Below, piece after piece: positions 35,479-43,678 of a DNA stretch of 64,000 bases. The stretch is from UBA4738 sp002413305. GTDB lineage: Bacteria; Actinomycetota; UBA4738. Position numbers and translations under genes: made by a program. The stretch's first letter is position 1; the number at the start of each line of letters is the position of its first letter. The notes beneath the pieces are model-generated. The model searched no databases, was not told the origin of the DNA, and saw nothing but the letters and a program-made list of their open reading frames with translations. The stretch covers positions 8,629 to 72,628 of the forward strand of contig DAIUAM010000014.1 of the NCBI GenBank assembly GCA_036847185.1, written 5' to 3'.

Positions 35479-35513
35479 TGGCCGAAGGCTGTTGAAGATG
35501 CCGCGGGGGGGGG

Positions 35514-37049
35514 TTAGACGGCAGGCCCTTCGACCAGGCTCACGGTGGCGCTATGTGTCCCGTTCTTGTCGACCCACGTCACCCGGATGTGATCGCCGGG
35601 CCGGTGGACGTGGATGGCGGGGCCGAGCGAGTCGGCTGTGGTGATCTTCGTGCCGTCGATGGCCGTGATCGCCGAGAGCCGGGTGATGCCTGCCTTCGCC
35701 GCCGGGGTTCCGGGGACCACGTCCACCACGAGGGCGCCGGAGTTCGCGGAGAGCCCGAGCTGGCTCGCGGTGGTGGTGTCGAGGTTGCGAACCGACACGC
35801 CGAGGAAGCCGGCCGGCCCGATGATGATGCTGGGGCTGCGGTGGCCGGAGCGAACCTGGTTGACGACGTCGACCGCGTTGTTCGCCGGGATCGCGAACCC
35901 CACCGTGGACACGCGACGATCGGGTCCGCTCGTCGACGCGGCGGTGATCATGCCGATCACCTGGCCCGAAGCGTTCGCAAGGGGTCCGCCCGAGTCGCCG
36001 GGGCTGATCGGCGAGTCGGTCTGGATGAGGCCGGTCAGGTGCTCGGGTGTGCCGCCGTCCGTGCCAACCGTGATCGAGCGGTCAAGCCCCGTCACGGATC
36101 CGGTGGTCATCTTCGGCGTCCCGCCCTGCCCGAGAGCGTTCCCCAGCGCGACCACGGTCTGGCCGACCGTCACGCTCGACGAGTCAGCCAGCGTCACCGT
36201 CGGAAGCCCGGACACACCCTGGATCTGGAGCAGCGCGACGTCGTCCGTGGGATCGGCGCCCACCACCGTCGCTGAGTACGTCCCGGTCCGGCCCTGGATC
36301 GCCACGTTGATCCTCGTGGCGCCCTGGATGACGTGGTTGTTCGTCAGGACCTCGCCGGAGGACGTCAGGATCATCCCCGTCCCAGCCGCTTCGGCCCTCG
36401 GTGCGCTGCTGCCCCCGCCGAAGGAGCCCCCCCCGAACGGGCCGACCGCGATGACCGTGTTGACGTTCACGATGGCCGGGTCCACCTTCGCCGCGACCTG
36501 GGCAGGGGTCAGCGTTGGGCTGCTGCTGCCCTTGTTCGAACCCGCCTGGGGGACCGGAGTGATCGGCGCGGTGGAGGAAGAGGTCGACGTGGATGTGGGC
36601 GAACCGGCTCCGGCCAGGCCCCATCCGATCCCGATCCCGGCGCCGACCAGGACCAGGCAGGCCACGATCGCCGCGAGGACCCGGTGGGACCGGCGCGGCG
36701 GGGCGGCGACAGGAGGTTGGGCTCCGGGCGGCGGCCACCAACCAGGCTGCGGGTACTGGGCCTGCTGCCAGCCCCCCGGAGGGTTCCAGGCGGGTGTCGG
36801 TTCCGCGGGTGGAGGGCTCCAGCTCGGGATGGGCTCCGTGGGTGGAGGGCTCCAGCTCGGGATGGGCTCCGTGGGTGGAGGGCTCCAGCTCGGGATGGGC
36901 TCAGTGGTGCCCTCCGAGATGTGGTCGGGGGTGGACGGCGGGCTCGACTGCCGTTCGATGCTGCCCTGCGCGTCCTCGTTCGGGACCGCTTCCTCCTCGC
37001 GCGGCTCCTCCGCCGGGCGGCCCGACTCCTCAGGATGCATGTCCGACAC
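35514..37049 (-). CDS. HtrA/DegP-like S1C serine protease, membrane-anchored
   Basis: 511-aa envelope quality-control protease. An acidic, Pro-rich cytoplasmic N-terminus (1-120) includes three copies of TEPIPSWSPPP; a single TM segment lies at about 123-146. The trypsin-like domain has the catalytic triad His239 (TNNHVI), Asp270 (DPTDDVALLQI) and Ser353 (GDSGGPL). One PDZ domain fills about 415-505. Domain order matches PepD/HtrA-type actinobacterial proteases. GTG 37049 has AGAGAGG ahead. The gene is divergent from the phosphotransferase. Confidence 0.94.
   Translation of the reverse strand: MSDMHPEESGRPAEEPREEEAVPNEDAQGSIERQSSPPSTPDHISEGTTEPIPSWSPPPTEPIPSWSPPPTEPIPSWSPPPAEPTPAWNPPGGWQQAQYPQPGWWPPPGAQPPVAAPPRRSHRVLAAIVACLVLVGAGIGIGWGLAGAGSPTSTSTSSSTAPITPVPQAGSNKGSSSPTLTPAQVAAKVDPAIVNVNTVIAVGPFGGGSFGGGSSAPRAEAAGTGMILTSSGEVLTNNHVIQGATRINVAIQGRTGTYSATVVGADPTDDVALLQIQGVSGLPTVTLADSSSVTVGQTVVALGNALGQGGTPKMTTGSVTGLDRSITVGTDGGTPEHLTGLIQTDSPISPGDSGGPLANASGQVIGMITAASTSGPDRRVSTVGFAIPANNAVDVVNQVRSGHRSPSIIIGPAGFLGVSVRNLDTTTASQLGLSANSGALVVDVVPGTPAAKAGITRLSAITAIDGTKITTADSLGPAIHVHRPGDHIRVTWVDKNGTHSATVSLVEGPAV
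36807..36905 (-). repeat. 33-bp tandem repeat, three copies, coding
   Basis: Three nearly identical 33-bp units encode TEPIPSWSPPP in the cytoplasmic Pro-rich tail of the HtrA protein. The last copy differs at its 3' end. Being coding and in frame it can expand or contract without breaking the gene. Confidence 0.9.
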
Positions 37050-37233
37050 GTGCCACCTCTCTTCGTTCGGCCCGCATCGCTGCGGGGTCCTCTTACTGTC
37101 TCACCGCGGGCCGGATTCCAACCCCGTTCGCGCCTTGATGTTCTCCTCGCGCTCTGGCAGCGGGATTGGGGCAACCTAAGAGTTCCCTGAGAGGTGAGGC
37201 CGGGGGGCGACGGAGGTCTGGCACGATGGGCTG

Positions 37234-38226
37234 ATGCGTCCGTTCGAACAGCTAACGCCAGGCGGACAGATCCGCCGGCTCCGTCGGGTTGCGTTGGAGG
37301 CCGCCGCTCACTACCCGTGGGACGTTCGTCTCTGTTCGTTCGTCGCCCGGTCCTTCAACAGCCTCTTCCGTCTGGACGTCGCGGACGGCTCGCGGTTCGC
37401 CCTCCGGGTTGGCGAGACCGAGCGGATCCATGCCGAAGGGAGCGAGCAGACGGAAGCGGGATGGCTGGCAGCGCTTCGAGCCGACCGGACCGTCGCCGTC
37501 CCACGGGTCGTCCCAACACGCGACGGGCAGGTCACCACCGTGGCGGGCGCGCTCGGGGTGCCGGGGCAGCGTCTGTGCATGGCGTTCGACTGGATCGAAG
37601 GACGGCCGCTCCGCCGGCGTCCTCGTCCCGACCTGGTCCGGGCGATGGGCCGCATCAGCGCCCTCCTGCACGAGCACGCCGCCGGGCATGCCCCGCCGGC
37701 GCCGCCACGGGTGCTGGTCGCCGACCGGGTCCTCTACTGGCGGAACGAACCCCGGCTGGACGAACTGATCCCGGTCTGCGGCACCATCCTCCTCGAGGCG
37801 GTGGACCGGGCCCAGCGCGCGGTGGACGCACTCTGGCGCAACCCCCCGCATCCGCCCCACCTGGTCCACGGCGACCTGGGTCCCTCCAACGTGATGGTCG
37901 GCCGGCATCGCCTGGTGGTCATCGACTTCCAGGACCTGTTCTGGGGTTTCGAGGTCCAGGACCTCGCCATCACCATCGGCTTCCTCCTCCGGTATCCGGA
38001 TCCGAGTGGGATGGTCGATGCCTTCCGGGCCGGCTACCGGGAGGTTCGGCCCTGGCCCGACCTCAGCCCGGTCACGCTCGACGCGCTGATCGCCGCCCGT
38101 GACCTCCACCAGCTCAACTTGGGCCTGAACCTCCGCTGGCCCGGCCTGGAGGAGTTCGTCGCGGCGAAGGTCCGTTCGATCTCCATCTGGATGACGCGAC
38201 GACCGGATCGAATCACCCCTGGGTGA
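37234..38226 (+). CDS. Phosphotransferase, aminoglycoside phosphotransferase (APH) fold
   Basis: 330-aa small-molecule kinase-like protein. The nucleotide lobe has RFALRVG at the position of the ATP-binding Lys/Arg strand, the catalytic loop is HGDLGPSNVMV and the metal-binding motif is VIDFQD, matching the APH pattern HGDlh.gNvl..IDf.d. The FDWIEG hinge is also present. The family includes antibiotic kinases, choline kinase-like and stress-related enzymes; the substrate is not evident. No resistance context is seen around it. Confidence 0.87.
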   Translation: MRPFEQLTPGGQIRRLRRVALEAAAHYPWDVRLCSFVARSFNSLFRLDVADGSRFALRVGETERIHAEGSEQTEAGWLAALRADRTVAVPRVVPTRDGQVTTVAGALGVPGQRLCMAFDWIEGRPLRRRPRPDLVRAMGRISALLHEHAAGHAPPAPPRVLVADRVLYWRNEPRLDELIPVCGTILLEAVDRAQRAVDALWRNPPHPPHLVHGDLGPSNVMVGRHRLVVIDFQDLFWGFEVQDLAITIGFLLRYPDPSGMVDAFRAGYREVRPWPDLSPVTLDALIAARDLHQLNLGLNLRWPGLEEFVAAKVRSISIWMTRRPDRITPG

Positions 38227-38322
38227 CCTCGATGCCGCTACGAATCCGTCCGCTGGATGAGCGCCAGCACGCGGTAGTGGCATCCTCCATCGAATCTTGC
38301 GGCCGGTATCGTCAATGACGCC

Positions 38323-38679
38323 ATGGCGACGATCGAAGGGGTCCGCGAGCTCGCCCTGAGCTTGCCCAGGAGCTACGAGGTGTTGGTTCGGGACCGGGTC
38401 AAGTTCCGCGTCGGCCGGATCGTCTACCTGGCGTTCTCGCGCGACGAGACTTTGATGGGGTTCGCGTTCCCGAAAGAGGAGCGCGAGGCGCTGGTCGGGT
38501 CCGAACCGGCCAAGTTCCTGATGCCCGAACAGGCGGACCTTCGCTACCACTGGGCGGTGGTTCGAATGAGCGCCATCGACGACGTGGAGATGCGCGAGAT
38601 CGTCCTGGAGGCGTGGCGGATGGTCGTGCCGAAGCGCGTCGCTGCGGCGCATCTCGGTGTCGGCTTGGAGGGAGGCTGA
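38323..38679 (+). CDS. MmcQ/YjbR-family protein
   Basis: 118-aa cytoplasmic protein of the YjbR/MmcQ fold (CyaY-like, possibly DNA-binding). Recognisable parts are the N-terminal VRELALSLPRSYE, the strand pair VKFRVGRIVYLAFSRDETLMGF and the C-terminal helix EIVLEAWRMVVPKR. Function unknown in the family. TATCGT lies 10 nt upstream. It is followed by the leaderless HTH gene, so probably monocistronic. Confidence 0.85.
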   Translation: MATIEGVRELALSLPRSYEVLVRDRVKFRVGRIVYLAFSRDETLMGFAFPKEEREALVGSEPAKFLMPEQADLRYHWAVVRMSAIDDVEMREIVLEAWRMVVPKRVAAAHLGVGLEGG

Positions 38680-38690
38680 CCCGGGGTCGC

Positions 38691-38732
38691 TGTCAAGCCA
38701 GATTGACAACCGCTCGCAAGGCAATCTAGACT
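38691..38732 (+). promoter_or_regulatory. Promoter with overlapping palindrome, leaderless HTH gene
   Basis: TTGACA (38703-38708), an 18-bp spacer and TAGACT (38727-38732) form a near-consensus promoter. The ATG at 38740 is 7 nt past the -10 element, so the transcript should start at or next to it. A perfect palindrome TGTCAA-N6-TTGACA (38691-38708) covers the -35 element and is a good operator candidate; the HTH product itself may bind it. Confidence 0.75.
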
Positions 38733-38739
38733 GACAGCC

Positions 38740-38952
38740 ATGGGAATGAACGGGATCATGACGGCGATCCGATCGGACGACCCGGCGATCGGCCTGCGAG
38801 CGGTCGGGGCGCTGCATCGTCTGGCCGAACAGGTGGAGGCCACTCACGTGAGGCTGGCCCGCGAGCGCGGCTGGTCCTGGGAGCAGATCGGCGACGCTCT
38901 CGGAGTGTCACGCCAGTCGGTGCACGCCAAGTACAGGAAGGGTGGTGCGTGA
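38740..38952 (+). CDS. Small helix-turn-helix protein
   Basis: 70-aa protein with a single HTH near its C-terminus (RGWSWEQIGDALGVSRQSVHAKYRK), preceded by a helix LRAVGALHRLAEQVEATHVRLA that may dimerise. It resembles the small HTH partners found next to Clp N-domain proteins in actinobacteria. Its stop overlaps the next start (TGATG), so the two are coupled. The gene is expected to be leaderless and may repress its own promoter. Confidence 0.82.
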   Translation: MGMNGIMTAIRSDDPAIGLRAVGALHRLAEQVEATHVRLARERGWSWEQIGDALGVSRQSVHAKYRKGGA

Positions 38953-39431
38953 TGGTCAAGCGCCTCAGCGCGGACGCACGGAGAGCGGTGCTGACCTCGG
39001 CTGCCGAAGAGACGCAGCGGCGTGGCGACCGGCGGATCGGGACCGAACATCTCTTGCTCGGAGTCCTGCACGACCCTGGGTCAGAGGTTGCTCAGGCCCT
39101 CGGCGTCGACCTCGGATCCGCCCGGGCCGCCTCAACGGCCCTGGACCGAGACGCGCTCGCCGCGGTCGGGGTCGATGTCGAGCAGCTCGGCCCTCTGTCA
39201 AACGTCGCCGGCCCGCACCGGCGCCCCCCACTCACCTCTGGAGCGCGGGCCGTCCTCCAGCGAAGCCTGCACGAAGCGCGCTCGGCCAGGTCTCGGAGCA
39301 TCGAGACCCGACACCTCTTGCTCGCTCTCTTGGCCCGGGAGCGTCCCGACCACGCCGCCGAGTTGCTGGCCGCCCTCCGCGTCGATCCGGCGGCGGTCCG
39401 CGAACGGCTGGGAGCTTCGTCCGGCGACTGA
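38952..39431 (+). CDS. Stand-alone Clp N-terminal (Clp-R) domain protein
   Basis: About 159 aa, with two Clp N repeats and no ATPase. Repeat 1 is LTSAAEETQRRGDRRIGTEHLLLGVLHDPGSEVAQALGV and repeat 2 is LQRSLHEARSARSRSIETRHLLLALLARERPDHAAELL (each read in parts), matching the substrate/adaptor-binding domain of ClpA/ClpC. It could act as a decoy or adaptor for ClpC or its regulators. I choose ATG 38952, which overlaps the HTH stop; GTG 38949 is also possible. The HTH plus Clp-N pairing recurs in actinobacteria but its role is not settled. Confidence 0.88.
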   Translation: MVKRLSADARRAVLTSAAEETQRRGDRRIGTEHLLLGVLHDPGSEVAQALGVDLGSARAASTALDRDALAAVGVDVEQLGPLSNVAGPHRRPPLTSGARAVLQRSLHEARSARSRSIETRHLLLALLARERPDHAAELLAALRVDPAAVRERLGASSGD

Positions 39432-39491
39432 GCTGAGGCCCCCGATTACGATGGCGTGCGGCACGATGTCGTCGATCGTGAGGAGGAAGGC

Positions 39492-39851
39492 GTGACGATC
39501 AGGGTCGGATCCGTGGTAGTGGACTGCAACGACTTCGACGCGATGATGGCGTTCTGGCAAGAGGCGCTCCACTACGTCCACCGGGATCCGGTGGAACCCG
39601 GATGGGTGGTGCTGCGGGATCCGGACGCGGGCAACGTCAACGTGTCGCTGCAGCAAGTTCCGGAGAAGCGTATCGGCAAGAACCGGTTGCATTTCGATCT
39701 CTACACTGCCGACCAGGCGGGGGAGGTGGAGCGCCTGCTCGGGCTGGGAGCGACCCGGCATCCCAGGACGCCGGAGCCGGGTGAGGACTTCGTCGTCCTC
39801 GCGGACCCGGAGGGCAACCTCTTCTGCGTGATCGACGTGAGTGGGGCGTGA
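39492..39851 (+). CDS. VOC-family (glyoxalase-like) protein
   Basis: 119-aa single VOC module pair. It starts VGSVVVDCNDFDAMMAFWQEALHY, the typical first beta-alpha unit, and ends with FVVLADPEGNLFCVID, the usual last strand. KNRLHFDLYTAD supplies the His of the metal site. GTG 39492 is preceded by GGAGG. The substrate is not predictable. It resembles the tandem VOC protein at 59,084 in motif style (GKNR.H.D). Convergent with the serine hydrolase, 14 bp apart. Confidence 0.87.
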   Translation: MTIRVGSVVVDCNDFDAMMAFWQEALHYVHRDPVEPGWVVLRDPDAGNVNVSLQQVPEKRIGKNRLHFDLYTADQAGEVERLLGLGATRHPRTPEPGEDFVVLADPEGNLFCVIDVSGA

Positions 39852-39865
39852 ACGGAGCGGAGCGA

Positions 39866-40867
39866 TCAGCTCGGAGATCGACCGAGGACCTCGTCGAGGT
39901 GCCGTGCCAAGGGCCAGGCACCGTCCGACCAGTTCGCGACGACGGTGTGGGTGATCTTCGACCCCGGGTCATGGACGCTGCGGAACGACACGCCGGCGTC
40001 GTAGCCCTCCAACGCCACCGCGCTTCCCGATGGGTGAAGCCAGAACCCCAGGCCGTAGCGCATCTTCGCTGACGGGGCTTCGCTGCGAGGTCGCACCATC
40101 CCGGCGACGGCCGCCGGCGACACGATGCGTCCGTCGAACAGGGCGCTCCAGAACGCGTGGACATCCGCCACCGTGGAGTAGATCCCGCCGTCACCGCTTC
40201 CCCGGACCGGGAGGTGGAACACGTTGGTCCTGGCACCGTCGACCGACAGGTAGCCGAGGGCGGCCCGGCCCGGAAGCTCATCCGAGCGCAGGAACTCGGT
40301 GTCGCCCATGCCCGCCCGTTCGCAGACCCGCCGGGTCATGAGCTCGTGGAACGGTATGCCGGTCGTGCGCTCCGCGATCAGCGCGAGCACGACGTATCCG
40401 CCATTGCAGTACGAGAACCGTTCGTCGGGTTCGAACAGGGACGGCCTCCCGTCCAGGACGGCGAGGTACTGCTCGGTGGTCGCGAGCTCATGCACCGGTA
40501 CGGGAAGAACGGGGCGGCCCTCGTTCTCGTCCAGGTAATCCCCGATCCCCGATCGGTGCGCGAGCAGCTGCTCGATGGTCACGCCGTCGTCGATCAGCGG
40601 AAGGTCCGGACCGAGGACGGAGCGAGCGGTGGTGGCCCAGTCGAGCAGGCCATCTTCGATCAGACTCACCACGGTCAGCGCGGTGAGGCCCTTGGCGCCG
40701 CTGGCGATCGCGAAGCGCGTATCGATCGTGTTGGCGATCCGGTGGCCGCGGTCCGCGAACCCGTACGCCTTCGCGAGCCGCACGTCCTCACCGTCGTCGA
40801 CGCGAACCGCGCCGGAGAAGGACGTCTCGAGCGCGATCCGATCGACCGTCTCGACGAGCTCGTCCAC
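39866..40867 (-). CDS. Beta-lactamase-fold serine hydrolase
   Basis: About 333-aa class C beta-lactamase/esterase-type hydrolase. SxxK is SGAKGL, YxN is YCNGGYVVL, and LLAHRSGIGDYL is the conserved HTSG-like turn. There is no signal peptide, which argues for a cytoplasmic esterase or peptidase rather than antibiotic resistance. The start is uncertain: GTG 40867 lies just after the upstream membrane-protein stop, and longer starts at 40918 or 40942 would overlap that gene. I favour 40867 because the upstream residues are Arg-rich and unlike the family. Confidence 0.85.
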   Translation of the reverse strand: MDELVETVDRIALETSFSGAVRVDDGEDVRLAKAYGFADRGHRIANTIDTRFAIASGAKGLTALTVVSLIEDGLLDWATTARSVLGPDLPLIDDGVTIEQLLAHRSGIGDYLDENEGRPVLPVPVHELATTEQYLAVLDGRPSLFEPDERFSYCNGGYVVLALIAERTTGIPFHELMTRRVCERAGMGDTEFLRSDELPGRAALGYLSVDGARTNVFHLPVRGSGDGGIYSTVADVHAFWSALFDGRIVSPAAVAGMVRPRSEAPSAKMRYGLGFWLHPSGSAVALEGYDAGVSFRSVHDPGSKITHTVVANWSDGAWPLARHLDEVLGRSPS

Positions 40868-40874
40868 CGGGCGC

Positions 40875-42128
40875 TCAGCTCGTGCCGGGAGGCGTGACCG
40901 CCGGTCCCGGCGTCTCATCGGCCGGGTCGAGGTCGGACCCATCCTCCCCGAGCGTCAGGGTAGAGACCTCCTGTCCCTTCGGGTAGTGCTTCGTCGGGGC
41001 GGCGGCCGTGCCGCGGGTGGGCACGGGCGCCCCCTCGGGATGCTCGGGTGTGCGGTTGATGACCAGCTTCGGAGCGGCGGGCGGTTCACCCGAACGACGT
41101 GGCCCGGTCCACGCCGCCGGCACCACGTCGAGGGTGTACGCCAGTCGATAGGCGATCGATTCGTAGTTCACGCGCCATCCCTGGAAGTGTGGCCAGGCTT
41201 CGTCCGGCGTGCGCTGCATGTGGAAGCCCACGGTCTGCAGGCGTGCGATGCCCTGGTCGAACTCTTCACGGCTGAGGGCGATGCCCGCGTCGGGCCGCGG
41301 GTCGTCGTCGTAGGACCACCCGAGCGTGCCGGCGAGCTGTCGGAGACAGCGGGACCCCATGGCCAGGGCCAGCCGCCCCTGGAGCGGCAGCTCGTCGGGG
41401 GCCACTGCGGAGAACAGCGCGGCGGAGTCCATCACGGCGAGCAGCGCGATCAACCACGAAGCGTAGGGATGCGTGGACCGGAACCGGAGGAGGATCGGAT
41501 AGCTCGAATGGCTCTCCGCGACATCGGCTGCCCAGCGCTCCCATTGCCGATAGAAGCTCGGGAGGTCCTCCGTGGTGATCGTGAAGCGGCTGCGGGCCAG
41601 GAGTTCCGGTCCCCAGGCCGGCAGTCCACCCCGCACCGCCATCAGCGTGACCTCGGTCTCGCGGCGATTGAACGCGCCGTACAGCGTGGGGAGGTAGGCG
41701 ATCTGCAGCGCCACCACGATCAGCCCGGCCGCGCCGGCAAGGAAGTCGACCGCCGTCGGGCCGCCGCGGTTCGTCGAGGCGAAACCCAGCGTGAGCAGCG
41801 AGGAACCGGACTCCCGCAGCGCGGCGGCGAAGTCGCCGACCGAGGGCCAGAGCAGCATGCCGAAGCCGAAGAGGAATGCCACCAGCCAGGAGATCAGCAG
41901 GACGGCGAGGACGACCGGGGCCTGGAACGCCAGCACACGGTCCCGGCGCTCGTAGCCGGATACAGGGTGGACGGCCATCCGGAACACGAGGTCCACCGCG
42001 CGGCCGACCACGCGGTACAGCCGCCCGATCCTTCCGCCGGGCATGACCAGCGTCTTCAGGACGCTGATCGACGCCCCGACGAGGAGCAGCCCACCGGCCA
42101 CACTCGCCAGGATCCGTATCGCCTGCAT
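40875..42128 (-). CDS. Multi-TM membrane protein, possibly two-TM channel-like
   Basis: 417-aa protein. Four hydrophobic segments occupy about residues 1-170, then a long soluble domain (180-360) and an unstructured acidic tail. Between TM segments 2 and 3 is SSLLTLGFAS, which sits where a K+-channel pore loop (TxGFG) would be, but the final Gly is Ala. So it may be a channel relative with a changed filter. ATG 42128 has GAGGAG 12 nt upstream and is preferred to TTG 42146. It is followed closely by the serine hydrolase gene. Confidence 0.78.
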   Translation of the reverse strand: MQAIRILASVAGGLLLVGASISVLKTLVMPGGRIGRLYRVVGRAVDLVFRMAVHPVSGYERRDRVLAFQAPVVLAVLLISWLVAFLFGFGMLLWPSVGDFAAALRESGSSLLTLGFASTNRGGPTAVDFLAGAAGLIVVALQIAYLPTLYGAFNRRETEVTLMAVRGGLPAWGPELLARSRFTITTEDLPSFYRQWERWAADVAESHSSYPILLRFRSTHPYASWLIALLAVMDSAALFSAVAPDELPLQGRLALAMGSRCLRQLAGTLGWSYDDDPRPDAGIALSREEFDQGIARLQTVGFHMQRTPDEAWPHFQGWRVNYESIAYRLAYTLDVVPAAWTGPRRSGEPPAAPKLVINRTPEHPEGAPVPTRGTAAAPTKHYPKGQEVSTLTLGEDGSDLDPADETPGPAVTPPGTS

Positions 42129-42332
42129 CGGGTTCGGACTCCTCAATCGAAGGGCGAGGAGACCCTATCGCGAACGACCGCTACGCTCCCCCGGCAGATC
42201 AGGGACTCTTGGCCCACGTAGCGCGGGTCAGGAGGGCGCGTCGAACGACGCCCGCCTCCGCGACGCTTGTCATCGGATTCGAAGGAGAAGAGCGGTGGCG
42301 GGTCTCAAGTCCTGCCGGGGGAGATGAGGATC

Positions 42333-42922
42333 GTGGGCAACGGAGGGCAGAGGGGACCTGGGTCTGGACGGGACCGGCGGGAGCGGATCCTTCTCGGCAT
42401 CCTGCTGTTCACCGGCGTGGCGGCCATGGTAGGCGGAGCGCTGCTCACCATCCAGCCGAACGGGTCACTCCTCCAGGCGAAGCTGTCGGCGCTCTCGGGA
42501 ACCCCATTCCGCGATTGGCGGCTCCCTGGGATCCTCCTGGCCACGCTGGTCGGCGGTGGCGGGGTCGGAGTGTTCGCCTGGCTCTCGGCCCGGGGCCGCG
42601 GAAGAGGAAACTGATCGTCCTTTACGCCCTCGGGCTCCTCGGCTTCGAGATCGTCGAGTGGGCGTGGATCGGGCCACAAGCGTTGGAGGTCGTCTTCGGT
42701 CTGCTTGCCCTCGCCATGCTGACCCTAGCGTTCACCAGTCGCACCGTCCGTTCCGAGCGGCCGATGGGCGGAGGTTCACGCTTCCTCCAGGAGATACATC
42801 TGGACGGGTTCGGATTCCCACGCGTCGAAATCGTCGCCGACGATCGGGGCGGCAAGCGCCGGACGAAGGGCGTCCAGCGCTTCGGCGGACTCCCACACCG
42901 ACAGACCCACGAGCGCTCCTGA
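42333..42922 (+). pseudogene. Small four-TM membrane protein interrupted by a frameshift
   Basis: Frame one (42333-42614, GTG start with GGGGGAG 9 nt ahead) encodes two TM segments (ILLGILLFTGVAAMVGGALL; LPGILLATLVGGGGVGVFAW). The frame shifted by one base at about 42,600 continues with two more (LIVLYALGLLGFEIVEWAWI; ALEVVFGLLALAMLTLAF). Together they resemble a family of four-TM proteins of about 130 aa in actinobacteria. One extra G in CGCGGAAG would restore the reading. The second frame stays open to 42922, overlapping a gene on the other strand, so its true end is uncertain. Confidence 0.6.
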
Positions 42923-43027
42923 CCTGGCGTCGCGCAGCGTGTGGATTCCATCAGCCCCGGTTGGGCCCGCGCGTCCGCGAATCCTCGGCCTCGGTTTCGG
43001 GCGGTGGATCGAGATGTGATGGAGCAT
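42776..43027 (-). CDS. Small ABM-domain-like protein
   Basis: 83-aa protein resembling the antibiotic-biosynthesis-monooxygenase ferredoxin-like fold. The start MLHHISIHRPKP and the end HTLRDARSGALVGLSVWESAEAL..DDFDAWESEPVQMYLLEEA look typical, but the part between (about residues 13-27) does not. In the next frame the same DNA gives FADARAQPGLM, closer to expectation, so two compensating indels may be present. ATG 43027 has AGAAGG 8 nt upstream. It overlaps the open end of the membrane-protein remnant on the other strand. Confidence 0.55.
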   Translation of the reverse strand: MLHHISIHRPKPRPRIRGRAGPTGADGIHTLRDARSGALVGLSVWESAEALDALRPALAAPIVGDDFDAWESEPVQMYLLEEA

Positions 43028-43116
43028 TGCCCGAACCTTCTTAACTCGCCAGGCCCACAGTACCTTTCCGTTGAGCTCCTTTCGACAGGCACTTGACCAG
43101 ACGTGCGGATGCCGTG

Positions 43117-43146
43117 TTGACTCAGCGTATACTCTCAGCGTATTCT
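43117..43146 (+). promoter_or_regulatory. Leaderless promoter with tandem 13-bp operator of the PadR-ABC operon
   Basis: TTGACT (43117-43122), 18-bp spacer, TATTCT (43141-43146), then 7 nt to ATG 43154. Two tandem copies of CTCAGCGTAT(A/T)CT at 43121-43133 and 43134-43146 fill the spacer and the -10 element, ideal for repression by the PadR product. Confidence 0.8.
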
Positions 43147-43153
43147 GCCGGCC

Positions 43154-43678
43154 ATGAGTGTTCCGGTCACCTTGCTGGGTCTGCTCGAACGTGAACCCAG
43201 CCACGGCTACGAACTGAAACGCGACTACGACACCTACATCGGCCGCGGCAGGTCTCTCCCGTTCGGCCAGGTCTACGCCACCCTGGCACGGCTGGCCCGG
43301 GACGGGAAGGTGCTGGCCGGCGAGATCGAGCCGGGCGCGGGCCCCGATCGCAAGCGCTATGCCATCACCGACCTTGGGAAGAGTGACGTCGAGGCCTGGC
43401 TCACCGACCCGATCGAGCCGGAGCCCCACCTCCAGACGGTGCTCTTCGCCAAGGTCGTGCTCTCGCTGATGTTGGGCCGCTCCGCGATGGCCTATCTCGA
43501 CATCCAGCGCTCCGCCCACCTGCAGAGGATGCGGGAGTTGACCGAGCTGAAACGCACGGGAAGCACGATGGACGCGCTGCTCGCCGACCATGGCCTCTTC
43601 CACCTGGAAGCCGACCTTCGGTGGATCGACGTCACCGAGGTTCGGCTCCAAGCCCTGAAGGAGATGGTGCAGCGATGA
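43154..43678 (+). CDS. PadR-family regulator with Vir-type C-terminal domain
   Basis: 174-aa winged-helix repressor. LLGLLEREPSHGYELKRDYDTYI and LPFGQVYATLARLARDGKVLAGEIEPGAGPDRKRYAITDLG form the PadR HTH and wing; residues 90-174 are the helical C-terminal dimerisation domain. It is first in an operon with an ABC ATPase and FtsX-type permease, each overlapping the next by ATGA. Such PadR proteins commonly repress linked transporters until a drug or peptide binds. Confidence 0.93.
   Translation: MSVPVTLLGLLEREPSHGYELKRDYDTYIGRGRSLPFGQVYATLARLARDGKVLAGEIEPGAGPDRKRYAITDLGKSDVEAWLTDPIEPEPHLQTVLFAKVVLSLMLGRSAMAYLDIQRSAHLQRMRELTELKRTGSTMDALLADHGLFHLEADLRWIDVTEVRLQALKEMVQR

Noticed and set aside
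36807..36905. CRISPR-like regular repeats
   Set aside because: The 33-bp units are contiguous without spacers and encode a Pro-rich peptide in frame. The 30-bp repeat at 26,973 is likewise coding.
37234..38226. Antibiotic resistance kinase
   Set aside because: The APH fold is shared by many non-resistance kinases and nothing in the neighbourhood points to a drug.
39866..40867. Secreted beta-lactamase
   Set aside because: SxxK and YxN motifs are present, but there is no signal peptide and the overall pattern fits esterase/peptidase relatives.
42267..42332. Longer start for the small membrane protein at 42267
   Set aside because: GTG 42333 has GGGGGAG at good spacing, while the extra residues are polar and unlike the family start.
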